DNA of 64,000 bases from an uncultured Clostridia bacterium (GCA_944385905.1 CALWZA010000017.1:1-64000), one strand, 5' to 3'; counted from the stretch's first letter, positions 1 to 8,761 are shown. Made by a program: numbers and translations. Notes: a model not told the origin generated them from the letters alone.

Positions 1-88
1 GCAAAACAATTAATCTTGCAGCTCCCGTTTCCTCATCCGACTGAAGCCATCATTATCATTGTCAGCAATGCAGATACATTTTTTTCAT
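1..88 (-). pseudogene. Damaged 5' end of a lipoprotein gene (runs off the window)
   Basis: A clear ribosome site (GGAGG, 96-100) sits 7 nt before an ATG at 88-86, and a good promoter lies upstream, but the ATG frame reads only MKKMYLHC and stops. One extra A in the seven-A run (79-85) would instead give MKKNVSALLTMIMMASVG, then TGA, then GNGSCKINCF. With Cys in place of that TGA this is a standard lipoprotein signal and lipobox (S-V-G-C), matching the CG-start lipoproteins elsewhere in the window. So two lesions lie within about 60 nt. It may be a decayed solute-binding protein gene, or sequencing/assembly error. The identity of the product cannot be told because the rest is outside the window. 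Confidence 0.4.
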
Positions 89-107
89 TTCTATTCCTCC
101 AAACAAA

Positions 108-129
108 AATGCCGTCAGCTGACGGCATT
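108..129 (-). terminator. Perfect 22-bp palindrome with U-tract in the leader of the leftward gene
   Basis: The arms AATGCCGTCAG and CTGACGGCATT are exact reverse complements centred between 118 and 119. On the minus strand the hairpin is followed by ATTTTTGTTT and then the GGAGG ribosome site. It lies between the promoter (156-184) and the start codon (88), so it looks like an intrinsic terminator or attenuator in the leader. A protein operator is the alternative. Confidence 0.5.
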
Positions 130-155
130 ATCAAGCAAATACTTTTTATATATTT

Positions 156-184
156 ATTATATCTCCATAGTTTCTATATGTAAA
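156..184 (-). promoter_or_regulatory. Sigma-A-type promoter of the leftward gene at the window edge
   Basis: On the minus strand there is a -35 TTTACA (184-179), a 17-nt spacer and a -10 TATAAT (161-156). Transcription would start near 149 and run through the 108-129 palindrome into the damaged lipoprotein gene. Confidence 0.7.
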
Positions 185-269
185 CAAATTTTATATTTCA
201 CATATTCTAACAAACTATTCTGTCTGTTTTGGTCATAACAACAAATTAATTGATTGTTATCAAATATTT

Positions 270-298
270 AAAAAGCGCCTGTGTTGCAGACGCTTTTT
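270..298 (-). terminator. Terminator downstream of the beta-galactosidase gene
   Basis: The minus strand shows AAAAAGCG, inner CTG/CAG pairing around CAACA, then CGCTTTTT: a short GC stem with a T tract, 33 nt past the beta-galactosidase stop codon. A-rich and T-rich flanks would let it work on either strand. Confidence 0.65.
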
Positions 299-330
299 AT
301 TATGCTGATATATTTTGTTCTCAGCAGCGG

Positions 331-3300
331 TTATTCAAACCTGAACGACTCAAAATCAAAGTTGCTTCCGGGCAGGAATATGAACGCCAAATGCTTTTCT
401 CCTGTTATTCGCTCAATGTCAAAGGTTTTTTCAACATAATCAGCGCTCTTTTCAAACTCAACCGCCCTGACCTCGGTTCCCTGACCTTCAAGTCTTATAT
501 TTACTGTATTTATATCATTTGGAGTTTTTCCGCAAATTGTTATTTTACTCGCACCATCCGCGCCGAAATCAACATCGCCAAAGTCGATGATTACGTTATT
601 ACCGATACCTATTACTCTGCTGCCTTCAACTTTATAGCTGTCTCCGTAAATCTCGGCACACTCAGACGCATAAACCGTCGCTCCTAGTCTTACAGCCTTT
701 TTAAACTGAAAGCCCATGAATCTCATATGACCGGCTGTTACAAAATAAATACTGTGTACTCCTTTTATCTTTTCGCTTAACTCAAACGACGTTTTTATAA
801 ACTGTCCCCAGTTTGCCTTGGCATTTATTTTCCACTCGCCGAGCTTTACTGAACCGCTTTCATTCGGATTACCGTCCCAGAGTTCAAAATTCTGACCCTC
901 GCTGAAATCCGAAATCTCAATCTCAAAGCTATCCGAGCCTATTTTTCCGAAATCAACCCTATCAAATCCAAATGGGGTTCTCGGGCTGTAGCCTGTATCT
1001 ATTCCAAGCTTTCCGAAAAACTTTACATTTTCAGAAGAAGTATAGGTTGCGTAAACATAATCGTAAGGATTTACAGATGCTCTTCCCACGCCCTTTATTT
1101 CAAGCTCAAGCTCAGAAATAATCTCAACATTGTTCTTTCCGTTTCTGCACTGTGTCCTCAGCCTGACCTCACCGTCTCCGGCAGCTTTGATTGTTGCCTC
1201 AAGTCCGTCGCTTTCAACTTCCGCAAGGTGTGACACAACTCCCGAATCATTTACTATCATCCACTCAATATCGGAATATGTTGCGTTTTCGGGATAAATC
1301 CTTGCCTTTGCTTTAATTTCAGGAGCTTCCTTCGTCAGTATTTTTGAACTTACCGAAATATCAATTCGTCTTACCGGAACATCATCCGCCATATCATTGC
1401 TTACGGGAACTTTGTATGCACAGCAGATTTCATCATCTGCCTCGCACTCAATTGCTCTCAGCACAATTGTTTCATCAGGCATTGAGACAGAGCTTACGGT
1501 TACTTTTATTTCGCCGGCTGTTTTATCCGAAGCAAGCATTGCTAAAACTTTTCCTGAGAACATTTTTCTGTTATCGGTTTTATACTGTTCATAATCTGTG
1601 GAATCACCGTTATCCATTCCCATAAGACGGGCCGCTCCCGAAACCGAAACCTTTACTCTGTTTCTAGCGTTTGATACAGGATTTCCGTTTTCGTCAACAC
1701 ACCCTATTGTCAGGAAAATCATATCCTTGCCGTCTGCTTTCATAAGCGTTTTATCGGCTTCAACTGTCAGTTTAACAGGGTCGGTAAACGAATGAAGTCT
1801 GTCCTCGCAAAGGATCCTGCCGCTTTCGTCATATCCGACCGCAAGCAGCTCTCCCTTTTCATACGGAACACGCCATTTTCCCGTCAGCTCATGTCCGTTT
1901 ACATGATTATGCTCAAATGAGCCTATCAGTTTTCCGTTTAAATACACCTCTGACTTAGCGCAGTTTGTATACGCCTTGATGTCAATAAGCTGACCCTCGT
2001 TGAAATCCCAATAAGACGGCACAAGGTGAATCATTGGTTTCTTTTCGGGAGTCGTCCACTCTGCCTGATAAATATAAAATGAATCCTTTTCAAATCCCGC
2101 CGTGTCTATTTGTCCGAAATAGGAGTTCTTTGTGCTGTACGGAGTAGGCTCTCCGATATAATCCCAGCCTGTCCATATAAATGTTCCGGCAGAAAACTTC
2201 TTATCCCTGTCCATATATATGACATACTCTGTGATGTCAGCTCCCCATCCTGTAGAGCAGTTACCCATAGACGAACACTGAAGGTCGTCATATATTGTTG
2301 AATTTACGCTTTCAGGGAAATGGTATATTCCTCTTGACTGAATCGTTGAAGAGGTCTCACTGCCGTATATACACCAGTGAGGATATTTTTTATGGTGCTC
2401 GTCATAAACTCTTTCCGCATAGTTGTATCCTACAATGTCAAGATACTGCGACGCTCTCTGCGCTCCCTCCCAAGGCATAAAATTTGAGCCCTGCGTTACA
2501 TATCCGTTTTTCTTCGGATCATGCTTTCTCGCAAGCATCGCAAGCTCGCCCGCAAGCTCAGCTCCTCTGGGTCCTGCATGCTGGTCAAGTATTTCATTTC
2601 CAATACTCCACATTGCCACAGAAGGGTGGTTTCTGTCTCTTCTTATCCATGACGCAACATCTTTTTCATGCCACTCTTTGAAAAATCTCGAATAGTCGCA
2701 TGAGGTTTTCGGCATTTCCCACATATCGAAAGCTTCGCTGTCAACAATAAATCCCATCTCATCAGCAAGAGCCATGAATTCCTCGGAAGGCATATTATGA
2801 GACGTTCTTATTGCGTTTACTCCCATCTCCTTGAGCTTTGTAAACTGTCTTCTCAGCGCCGCTTCATTAACTGCCGAGCCCAAAGCGCCGAGGTCGTGAT
2901 GCATACAAGCTCCGTTGAGCTTTAAATGCCTGCCGTTTATTAAAAATCCCTCATTTGGGTCAAACTCAATTTCTCTGAACCCAACTTTACAGCTCTCGAA
3001 ATCAATTACATTTTCGCCGTCAACGTCAATAAGTTCAGTAACAAGCGTGTATGTATACGGGTTATCAATATCCCAAAGCCTCGGGTCGGTTATGGCAATT
3101 CCCACTCTCGCAAATCCGGTTAAAGGCTCAGCGGTATACTGTCCCTTTCCGATTTCTGTTCCGTTTGAGTCTAAAATCGTGTTTCTGACAAGTATCGGTT
3201 TATCGGTAACGACTTCGGTTTCAATATCAGCAATCCAGTTTCCGCGCTTTTTTTCAGCGTGGAAATACACTCCGTCCGAAACTATATGGTTTTGAGGATA

Positions 3301-3723
3301 TTCCTTAAACCACACGTTTCTGTATATTCCCGCTCCCGAATACCATCTTGTGTTGGGAGATCTGTGAGCCACGCTGACGGTTATATTGTTTTCGCCGTCT
3401 TTCAGAAAATCGGTAATGTCAAACTCAAATGTCGAATAGCCGTATTTCCATTCGCCTGCCGTTTCACCGTTTACAAATACAGTGCAGTCCATGTAAACTC
3501 CGTCAAATCGAACTGAATATCTCATTCCTCCTGCTTTTTTTACTGAAAAATCCTTTGAATACCAGCCCTTTGACGTGCGATAAAGGTTATGTGAATCGTA
3601 TATAAGCCAGTCGTGCGGCAAATCTACGTTTTGCCATTTATCGCTTTGAAGGGCTTTTGAATCTGAATCAATATCAGTAAGTTGAAACTGCCATCCTCTG
3701 TTAAATAAAGTTTTTATTGCCAT
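331..3723 (-). CDS. Glycoside hydrolase family 2 beta-galactosidase, multidomain
   Basis: Hydrolyses terminal beta-galactosides (or a related beta-linked sugar). The 1130-aa protein has an N-terminal jelly-roll sugar-binding domain (about 10-150), an Ig-like domain (about 155-250) and a TIM barrel (about 255-545). The acid/base is E377 in SIGNEIL and the likely nucleophile is E456 in YGSETS. C-terminal Ig-like/DUF4982-like domains and two beta-sandwich modules resembling carbohydrate-binding modules (about 885-1130) follow. No signal peptide is visible, so it is probably cytoplasmic, which is odd for a protein with such modules. The start at 3723 is set by GGAGG 7 nt upstream; an upstream ATG at 3810 lies within the promoter. 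Exact substrate cannot be read from sequence. Confidence 0.9.
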   Translation of the reverse strand: MAIKTLFNRGWQFQLTDIDSDSKALQSDKWQNVDLPHDWLIYDSHNLYRTSKGWYSKDFSVKKAGGMRYSVRFDGVYMDCTVFVNGETAGEWKYGYSTFEFDITDFLKDGENNITVSVAHRSPNTRWYSGAGIYRNVWFKEYPQNHIVSDGVYFHAEKKRGNWIADIETEVVTDKPILVRNTILDSNGTEIGKGQYTAEPLTGFARVGIAITDPRLWDIDNPYTYTLVTELIDVDGENVIDFESCKVGFREIEFDPNEGFLINGRHLKLNGACMHHDLGALGSAVNEAALRRQFTKLKEMGVNAIRTSHNMPSEEFMALADEMGFIVDSEAFDMWEMPKTSCDYSRFFKEWHEKDVASWIRRDRNHPSVAMWSIGNEILDQHAGPRGAELAGELAMLARKHDPKKNGYVTQGSNFMPWEGAQRASQYLDIVGYNYAERVYDEHHKKYPHWCIYGSETSSTIQSRGIYHFPESVNSTIYDDLQCSSMGNCSTGWGADITEYVIYMDRDKKFSAGTFIWTGWDYIGEPTPYSTKNSYFGQIDTAGFEKDSFYIYQAEWTTPEKKPMIHLVPSYWDFNEGQLIDIKAYTNCAKSEVYLNGKLIGSFEHNHVNGHELTGKWRVPYEKGELLAVGYDESGRILCEDRLHSFTDPVKLTVEADKTLMKADGKDMIFLTIGCVDENGNPVSNARNRVKVSVSGAARLMGMDNGDSTDYEQYKTDNRKMFSGKVLAMLASDKTAGEIKVTVSSVSMPDETIVLRAIECEADDEICCAYKVPVSNDMADDVPVRRIDISVSSKILTKEAPEIKAKARIYPENATYSDIEWMIVNDSGVVSHLAEVESDGLEATIKAAGDGEVRLRTQCRNGKNNVEIISELELEIKGVGRASVNPYDYVYATYTSSENVKFFGKLGIDTGYSPRTPFGFDRVDFGKIGSDSFEIEISDFSEGQNFELWDGNPNESGSVKLGEWKINAKANWGQFIKTSFELSEKIKGVHSIYFVTAGHMRFMGFQFKKAVRLGATVYASECAEIYGDSYKVEGSRVIGIGNNVIIDFGDVDFGADGASKITICGKTPNDINTVNIRLEGQGTEVRAVEFEKSADYVEKTFDIERITGEKHLAFIFLPGSNFDFESFRFE

Positions 3724-3780
3724 ATCCCAACCTCCGCTCATTCCTTTTTTTTGAAGTTCAAATATTAATATAATACCATT

Positions 3781-3810
3781 AGTATAGCCGTTCAAACCAA
3801 CCTTTGTCAA
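3781..3810 (-). promoter_or_regulatory. Promoter of the beta-galactosidase gene
   Basis: Minus-strand -35 TTGACA (3810-3805), 18-nt spacer, -10 TATACT (3786-3781). Predicted transcription start near 3774 leaves a leader of about 50 nt to the ATG at 3723. Confidence 0.7.
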
Positions 3811-3885
3811 TAATATTTTTTAATCTAAATAATAGTTTATATATTTATATTAACCGAATCTTAATTAAACCAGGCAGACCGTTTC

Positions 3886-3915
3886 TTGACTTGAAGCTTG
3901 ATTTTGTGATATACT
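3886..3915 (+). promoter_or_regulatory. Promoter of the tmk-popT operon
   Basis: -35 TTGACT (3886-3891), 18-nt spacer, -10 TATACT (3910-3915). It is back to back with the beta-galactosidase promoter. Confidence 0.7.
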
Positions 3916-3984
3916 ATTTCAGTACTTTTAATATTTAACCAGCATGCTTGTTTTTTGACTATCTTGACGAAAGGACTGAAATTT

Positions 3985-4635
3985 TTGACTTTCCCTTTTA
4001 ATGAGCAGCCTTTAAAAAAAGGAGCTTTTATAGTCTTTGAGGGACTTGACGGCTCAGGCAAAGGCACTCAGATTCAATTGCTCGCTTCAAGGCTCAGGCA
4101 AGAAAACATTAAAGTTTCATGCTCGGCAGAACCCACTCAGTCATCTACCGGAGGACTGATAAGAGATGTTCTTGCGGGCGATATAAAGCGCTCGCCGGCA
4201 GAGCTAGGCGCACTTTTTCTTACCGACAGAATTCATCACAACATTAACAGCTCAAACGGAATTAAAATGTGTCTTGAAAACGGAATAACCGTTATCTGCG
4301 ACAGATATTACTACTCATCCTTCGCCTATCAGGGAACTGAATGCGACCTTGAGTGGCTTATGGCGGCAAACTTAAACTGCCCGGATATAATTAAGCCTGA
4401 TTTATGTATTTTTCTCGACGTGCCACCGAATGAATGCAGCGACAGGATATCTAACAACAGATCAAGCAAAGAGATATTCGAAAAAAGCATTGACACTCTT
4501 AAGGCTGTGCGCAGCAAGTTTTTCGAGGTTTTCAGTCTTCTTGATAAAAGCGAAAATATTGCTGTTCTCAACGCCGACACTCCGGTTTCCGAACTTTCTG
4601 ACAAGATATATGAGGTTGTGAAAAAAATACTATGA
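3985..4635 (+). CDS. tmk: Thymidylate kinase (dTMP kinase)
   Basis: Phosphorylates dTMP to dTDP in dTTP synthesis, in the cytosol. The P-loop GLDGSGKGTQ follows a short N-terminal extension, and the thymidylate-kinase DR(Y/H) and YQG signatures appear as DRYYYSSFAYQG, with SAEPT earlier. The predicted length of 216 aa is normal for the family. The start is a TTG at 3985 with AAAGGA (3970-3975) 9 nt upstream; a further in-frame TTG at 3955 lacks a ribosome site, and the ATG at 4001 is out of frame. The 3' end overlaps the next gene by 4 nt (ATGA), so the two are translationally coupled. Confidence 0.88.
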   Translation: MTFPFNEQPLKKGAFIVFEGLDGSGKGTQIQLLASRLRQENIKVSCSAEPTQSSTGGLIRDVLAGDIKRSPAELGALFLTDRIHHNINSSNGIKMCLENGITVICDRYYYSSFAYQGTECDLEWLMAANLNCPDIIKPDLCIFLDVPPNECSDRISNNRSSKEIFEKSIDTLKAVRSKFFEVFSLLDKSENIAVLNADTPVSELSDKIYEVVKKIL

Positions 4636-5510
4636 TTATGAGGTTTATTCAGGGATTTTGCATGGCTCTCGCCGACAGCGTTCCAGGTGTTTCAGGCGGA
4701 ACGGTCGCGTTTTTAATGGGATTTTACGATGATTTTATCGGTTCGCTTGACGCTCTTTTCACAGGAAAAAAGGAAGATAAAAAGAAAGCAGTTATTTTCC
4801 TTTTAAAAATCGGTATCGGCTGGGTTGTAGGCTTCGCTATCGCCGCAATCGCTTTGGCAAGTATTTTTACCACACATATTTATGACATAAGCTCGGTTTT
4901 TATCGGGTTTATCATATTCGCTATACCTATTGTTATTTTTGCAGAAAAGCAGTGCTTTAAGCTTTCCGCATCAAACATAATCTCCCTGATAATCGGCATT
5001 GTCGTTGTCGTCGGTATCACATATTTCAGCAACTCTTTCGGCAATGCCGGGGTCAATATTGACAAGCTGAGCCTTCCTATAGCTATTTATGTATTTGTTG
5101 CCGGCATGATAGCTATATGCGCTATGGTTCTTCCCGGAATCTCAGGCTCCTCGCTTTTGCTTATTTTCGGGCTTTATATGCCTATCATGAGCAGAATCAA
5201 AGGCTTGCTAACCCTCGATTTTTCAGGTCTTCCGATTATAATAATATTTGGTCTGGGAATCGTTGCCGGTATACTTTGTACTATCAAGCTTGTCAAACGC
5301 TCGCTTCAAAACTATCGAAGCCAGACCTTAAATCTTGTTGTCGGTCTGATGTTAGGTTCGATTTACGCTATCATATACGGTCCGGCTTCTCTTGATATTC
5401 CTCAGGCTCCGATGACTTTGGATACTTTCAGTATCCTATGGTTTTTAATCGGCGGCGCTGTTATTATAGGAATGCAGTTTTTGCAGACGAAAAAAGCTGA
5501 TAAATTTTAG
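4632..5510 (+). CDS. popT: DUF368 membrane protein, PopT-type undecaprenyl-phosphate transporter
   Basis: DUF368 proteins are multi-spanning membrane proteins; characterised members (PopT) recycle undecaprenyl phosphate to the cytoplasmic face for wall synthesis. Here the family hallmark ADSVPGVSGGTVAFLMG lies at the N-terminus and a second PGISGSS motif lies at mid-protein, giving the two-fold repeated layout of the family. About eight hydrophobic segments fill the 292 aa. The ATG overlaps the tmk stop codon. The transport role is carried over from the family, not shown by this locus. No clear terminator follows before the next gene, 78 nt away. Confidence 0.8.
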   Translation: MIMRFIQGFCMALADSVPGVSGGTVAFLMGFYDDFIGSLDALFTGKKEDKKKAVIFLLKIGIGWVVGFAIAAIALASIFTTHIYDISSVFIGFIIFAIPIVIFAEKQCFKLSASNIISLIIGIVVVVGITYFSNSFGNAGVNIDKLSLPIAIYVFVAGMIAICAMVLPGISGSSLLLIFGLYMPIMSRIKGLLTLDFSGLPIIIIFGLGIVAGILCTIKLVKRSLQNYRSQTLNLVVGLMLGSIYAIIYGPASLDIPQAPMTLDTFSILWFLIGGAVIIGMQFLQTKKADKF

Positions 5511-5588
5511 CTCAAGCATTTTCTTTAGGTGTCAATTTTAAAACGCACAATACGGGCATAATAACAAAAACAGTCAAGGAGCCGTAAA

Positions 5589-6248
5589 ATGCTGACATTT
5601 CATGAAATTAAAAAAAACGAAGTAATAAACACATACATCAAAAGGGCTGACGAATCTCTTTCCGCTCTGGGATATACCGAACACAGCTTTGCTCATGTCA
5701 CCAGCGTTGCCGCAAAAGCCAACTATATTTTAAAAACTCTCGGCTACTCCCATCACGACTGCGAGCTTGCTCAAATTGCCGGATATCTTCACGACATCGG
5801 CAATCTCGTAAACCGTGTCGACCATTCTCAGAGCGGCGCTGTAATGGCGTTTCGTATACTTGATAATCTGAACATGGACGCTTCGGACATCGCCACCATA
5901 GTCACCGCTATCGGAAACCATGACGAGGGTACAGGAATTGCGGTTAATCCGGTTGCTGCCGCTTTGATTCTTGCCGATAAATCAGATGTCCGCAAAAGCA
6001 GGGTGAGAAATTCAGACCCGGCTACTTTTGACATTCACGACAGGGTAAATTACTCAGTTCAAGGCTCAGAGCTGACCATCAGCGAAGACAAGAAGTTTAT
6101 AAAGCTTTCTTTGGCGGTTGATACCGATTACAGCTCAGTTATGGATTATTTTGAAATTTTCTTAAACCGCATGATAATGTGCAGAAAAGCCGCCGAAAAG
6201 CTTGGCTTGAAGTTTAAGCTGGTCATGAACGGTCAGCAACTTATGTAG
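5589..6248 (+). CDS. HD-domain phosphohydrolase, substrate unknown
   Basis: Metal-dependent HD-superfamily hydrolase, 219 aa, cytosolic. The metal ligands can be followed as H36, H68-D69 (YLHDIG), H79, H111 (GNHDEG) and D130 (LADKSDV). The LADKSDVRKSRVR stretch closing the domain is typical of HD proteins acting on nucleotides or phosphoesters. The C-terminal part (about 145-219) has no motif I recognise. It has its own ribosome site (AAGGAG) and may be transcribed with tmk-popT. The strong hairpin at 6252 ends it. I do not assign a substrate. Confidence 0.75.
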   Translation: MLTFHEIKKNEVINTYIKRADESLSALGYTEHSFAHVTSVAAKANYILKTLGYSHHDCELAQIAGYLHDIGNLVNRVDHSQSGAVMAFRILDNLNMDASDIATIVTAIGNHDEGTGIAVNPVAAALILADKSDVRKSRVRNSDPATFDIHDRVNYSVQGSELTISEDKKFIKLSLAVDTDYSSVMDYFEIFLNRMIMCRKAAEKLGLKFKLVMNGQQLM

Positions 6249-6251
6249 TCA

Positions 6252-6288
6252 AAACGCCGCTTCCAAAAAGGAAGCGGCGTTTCTTTTT
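6252..6288. terminator. Bidirectional terminator between convergent genes
   Basis: AACGCCGCTTCC, loop AAAAA, GGAAGCGGCGTT, then TCTTTTT: a 12-13 bp GC-rich stem with T tracts on both strands. It serves both the HD-domain gene and the leftward ABC transporter operon. Confidence 0.9.
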
Positions 6289-7045
6289 AATTTGAAAAAT
6301 GCGACAAAAACGCTTTTGTTCGCGGGCTTGAGGGGTTATCAATAACTTCTTCGGGACGTCCCTGCTCTACAATTACCCCGCCGTCCATAAATACAACTCT
6401 GTCGGCAACGTTTCTCGCAAAGCTGATCTCATGAGTTACTATCACCATTGTCATTTTTTCAGCCGCAAGCTCTTTGATTACTTTCAGTATCTCCCCGGTA
6501 ATTTCAGGGTCAAGCGCTGAAGTAGGCTCGTCAAAATACAAGATATCCGGATTTAAAGCAAGCGCGCGGGCTATAGATACTCTCTGCTGCTGTCCTCCGG
6601 AAAGCTGGCAGGGATAACTTTCCGCTTTATCTCCGAGCCCCATTTTTATTAGAAGCTTCTGAGCTGTTTTTACAGCCTCGGCTTTCGGAACTTTTTTATT
6701 TACTGTCAATGCCTCGGTAACATTTCTCTGAACAGACATATGGGGAAACAGGTTAAAATTCTGAAATACAAGTCCGAAATATGAGCGGATTTTTTTCAAA
6801 GAGGCTTTATTTGCGTACCGTACAGCTCCGCCGACGGTTTCCGCCATTTTTTCGCCTTTGCAGTAAATTTCCCCTCCGGATATTTTTTCAAGCATTGTAG
6901 CGCATCTTAAAAGGGTTGATTTGCCGCTTCCCGACGGTCCGATAATAGCTACTACCTCTCCCTCGCTGACGTCAAACGTTATGTCTTTTAAGACTTGAAG
7001 CTCTCCGTAGCTTTTGCTGAGATTTTTTATTTCAAGCAGTTTCAA
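6287..7045 (-). CDS. Polar amino-acid ABC transporter, ATP-binding protein (GlnQ family)
   Basis: Energises amino-acid import with the permease and binding protein encoded just upstream. The 252-aa protein shows Walker A (GPSGSGKST), Q-loop (VFQNFNLFPH), signature (LSGGQQQR), Walker B ([12 protein letters not shown]) and the switch histidine (IVTHE). All are those of the PAAT importer family. A roughly 10-residue insertion before the Q-loop (KMAETVGGAVRYANKAS) lies where several Gram-positive cystine/glutamine ATPases also vary. Last gene of a three-gene operon, starting 15 nt after the permease. Confidence 0.9.
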   Translation of the reverse strand: MKLLEIKNLSKSYGELQVLKDITFDVSEGEVVAIIGPSGSGKSTLLRCATMLEKISGGEIYCKGEKMAETVGGAVRYANKASLKKIRSYFGLVFQNFNLFPHMSVQRNVTEALTVNKKVPKAEAVKTAQKLLIKMGLGDKAESYPCQLSGGQQQRVSIARALALNPDILYFDEPTSALDPEITGEILKVIKELAAEKMTMVIVTHEISFARNVADRVVFMDGGVIVEQGRPEEVIDNPSSPRTKAFLSHFSN

Positions 7046-7060
7046 AGCTGCTCCTCCTTC

Positions 7061-7747
7061 CTACTTTATCTCGTAATATGACAGGCTTTTCTCGACTCTT
7101 TCCATAACAAACGCAATGATATAGTTGAAAACATAATAGAACAAGCCGGCAAACAGATACGGCATAAATGAAGTCTGCGATGAAGCAATCTGCTTTGCAA
7201 GAGAAAACATTTCAAGCTCGGAAAGAACATAAGCAAGCGACGTGTCTTTTACAAGCGTTATAATTTCATTTGTTACCGACGGAAGGATTCTTTTTACAAC
7301 CTGCGGGAAAATGATACGCGTAAACGTGTCAAACCTGTTAAAGCCCAAAACCTTAGCGGCTTCATACTGCCCTATCGGCATAGATTCGATTCCGCTTCGG
7401 TATATCTCGGCAAAGTACGCCGCGTAATTTATTGTAAAAGCTATGATGACAGCGGGAAAATTATAATCTGATGTCAGCCGGATACCGAAAAGAAACCACG
7501 GACCGTATCTTACTACCAAAAGCTGAAGCATCAGCGGTGTTCCGCGCATTACCGATATGTATATCTTTGCTATCCATCGTATCACCGGGTTTTTTGACAT
7601 TCTTCCAAACGATACGAGCAGACCCAGCGGCAATGACAATACAAGCGTTATCCCGAAAATGGAAAGCGATTTTATCATTCCCTCCCCAAGCTGTTCAAGC
7701 ATTGTTGTCATAGACATTTTTTTCGCAAGCTCAATGAATATATCCAT
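7061..7747 (-). CDS. Polar amino-acid ABC transporter, permease (HisM/GlnP family)
   Basis: Membrane subunit of the importer, 228 aa with about five transmembrane segments. The cytoplasmic EAA-type loop that docks the ATPase is visible as YEAAKVLGFNRFDTFTRIIFPQ. The TPLMLQLLVVR and YFAEIYRSGIES motifs are typical of His/Glu/Gln permeases. It is the second gene of the operon; a stem-loop lies between it and the binding-protein gene. A single permease implies a homodimer in the transporter. Confidence 0.9.
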   Translation of the reverse strand: MDIFIELAKKMSMTTMLEQLGEGMIKSLSIFGITLVLSLPLGLLVSFGRMSKNPVIRWIAKIYISVMRGTPLMLQLLVVRYGPWFLFGIRLTSDYNFPAVIIAFTINYAAYFAEIYRSGIESMPIGQYEAAKVLGFNRFDTFTRIIFPQVVKRILPSVTNEIITLVKDTSLAYVLSELEMFSLAKQIASSQTSFMPYLFAGLFYYVFNYIIAFVMERVEKSLSYYEIK

Positions 7748-7772
7748 AGCCGGCCTCCGTTTTAAAAATTAA

Positions 7773-7797
7773 GGGCGGATAATTCGCTTACCCGCCC
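7773..7797 (-). terminator. Partial terminator / processing hairpin inside the amino-acid transporter operon
   Basis: Minus strand GGGCGG ... CCGCCC with a 13-nt loop, followed by TTAATTTTT. Located between the binding-protein and permease genes, it probably lowers downstream expression relative to the binding protein. Confidence 0.55.
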
Positions 7798-7822
7798 GAT
7801 TTTTCTCGCTTTTTGCTTAAGC

Positions 7823-8740
7823 TTACTTGACTATTACGCTGTCCTGAAGCCCCCAGGCAGTTGCGATTTCCATGAACTTTCCGTCTGCCATCATTTCATC
7901 AAGAGTTTCCTGAACAAGGTCGCGAAGCTCAGTGTTTTCAAGTGCGAATCCTATACCGTACTGCTCCGCCGCGAGCTGTTCTTCCAAAATTACAAACGCG
8001 TCGCCTCCGCGGCTTTCAATCTGATACTTAGCTACTCCGATATCCATTGCGATTGCGTCTGCAGCACCGGACTCAAGGTCAATAAAAGCGGTATTGTATT
8101 CTGGGACTGTCTTAAGCTCTTTGAATGTTGCGGCAAGGGCAAGCATTTCCTCATTGTCTTCTTCTGATGTCAAAACAGCAAGTGCCGATGAATCAGCCTG
8201 AACCTCCACAAGCTTGCCCTCAAGGTCTGCAAGTGTTTCGATTCCGCTGTCTTTCGCAACAACGATTACCTGGCTGTTATCTACATACGGGTCGCTCCAG
8301 AGGTAATCCTCCTCGCGTCCGTTAATGGTAAATCCATTCCATATACAGTCGATTGAACCTGATGAAAGCTCAAAATCCTTAGCGTCCCAGTCAATCGGAC
8401 GAAGCTCAAGAGTCCATCCTCTTCTTGCGCATACTTCCTTTGCGAGGTCAATGTCGAATCCTGTATACTCACCGTTCTCGTCCATATATCCGTACGGAGG
8501 GAATGAAGCGTCAAATCCGAGAACAAATGTCATTCCGTTAGTTGTATCGGGAGTGTCCTCAGCGCTTCCGAGGTCTGATGCGATTGTAGGCTCAGCTGTT
8601 GAATCAGCAGCCTTAGTTGTTGTAGATGTTGTTGTAGTTGTATCAGAGTCATTTTCTCCCTGCTCGGAACCGCATGCTGTGAACATTCCGAAGGACATCA
8701 CTGCCGCTGCCATTACTGCAAGAATTTTTTTCAATGCCAT
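7823..8740 (-). CDS. Amino-acid ABC transporter substrate-binding lipoprotein
   Basis: Surface lipoprotein that captures the substrate for the transporter; 305 aa. The signal peptide ends in a lipobox with Cys23 (F-T-A-C). A Thr/Ser-rich tether (about 33-50) follows, then the family-3 solute-binding fold with the signatures GFDIDLAKEVCARRG and IDCIWNGFTI. The cognate amino acid is not evident. First gene of the operon, with AAGGAAG ribosome site. It is divergent from asnB, and the promoter carries a perfect palindrome (8781-8797) that suggests repressor control. Confidence 0.9.
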   Translation of the reverse strand: MALKKILAVMAAAVMSFGMFTACGSEQGENDSDTTTTTSTTTKAADSTAEPTIASDLGSAEDTPDTTNGMTFVLGFDASFPPYGYMDENGEYTGFDIDLAKEVCARRGWTLELRPIDWDAKDFELSSGSIDCIWNGFTINGREEDYLWSDPYVDNSQVIVVAKDSGIETLADLEGKLVEVQADSSALAVLTSEEDNEEMLALAATFKELKTVPEYNTAFIDLESGAADAIAMDIGVAKYQIESRGGDAFVILEEQLAAEQYGIGFALENTELRDLVQETLDEMMADGKFMEIATAWGLQDSVIVK

Positions 8741-8761
8741 AATTAACTTCCTTTCAGTCTC

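Noticed and set aside
3724-3810. Longer N-terminus for the beta-galactosidase (ATG at 3810)
   Set aside because: The extra 29 codons overlap the TTGACA/TATACT promoter and lack a ribosome site; GGAGG supports 3723.
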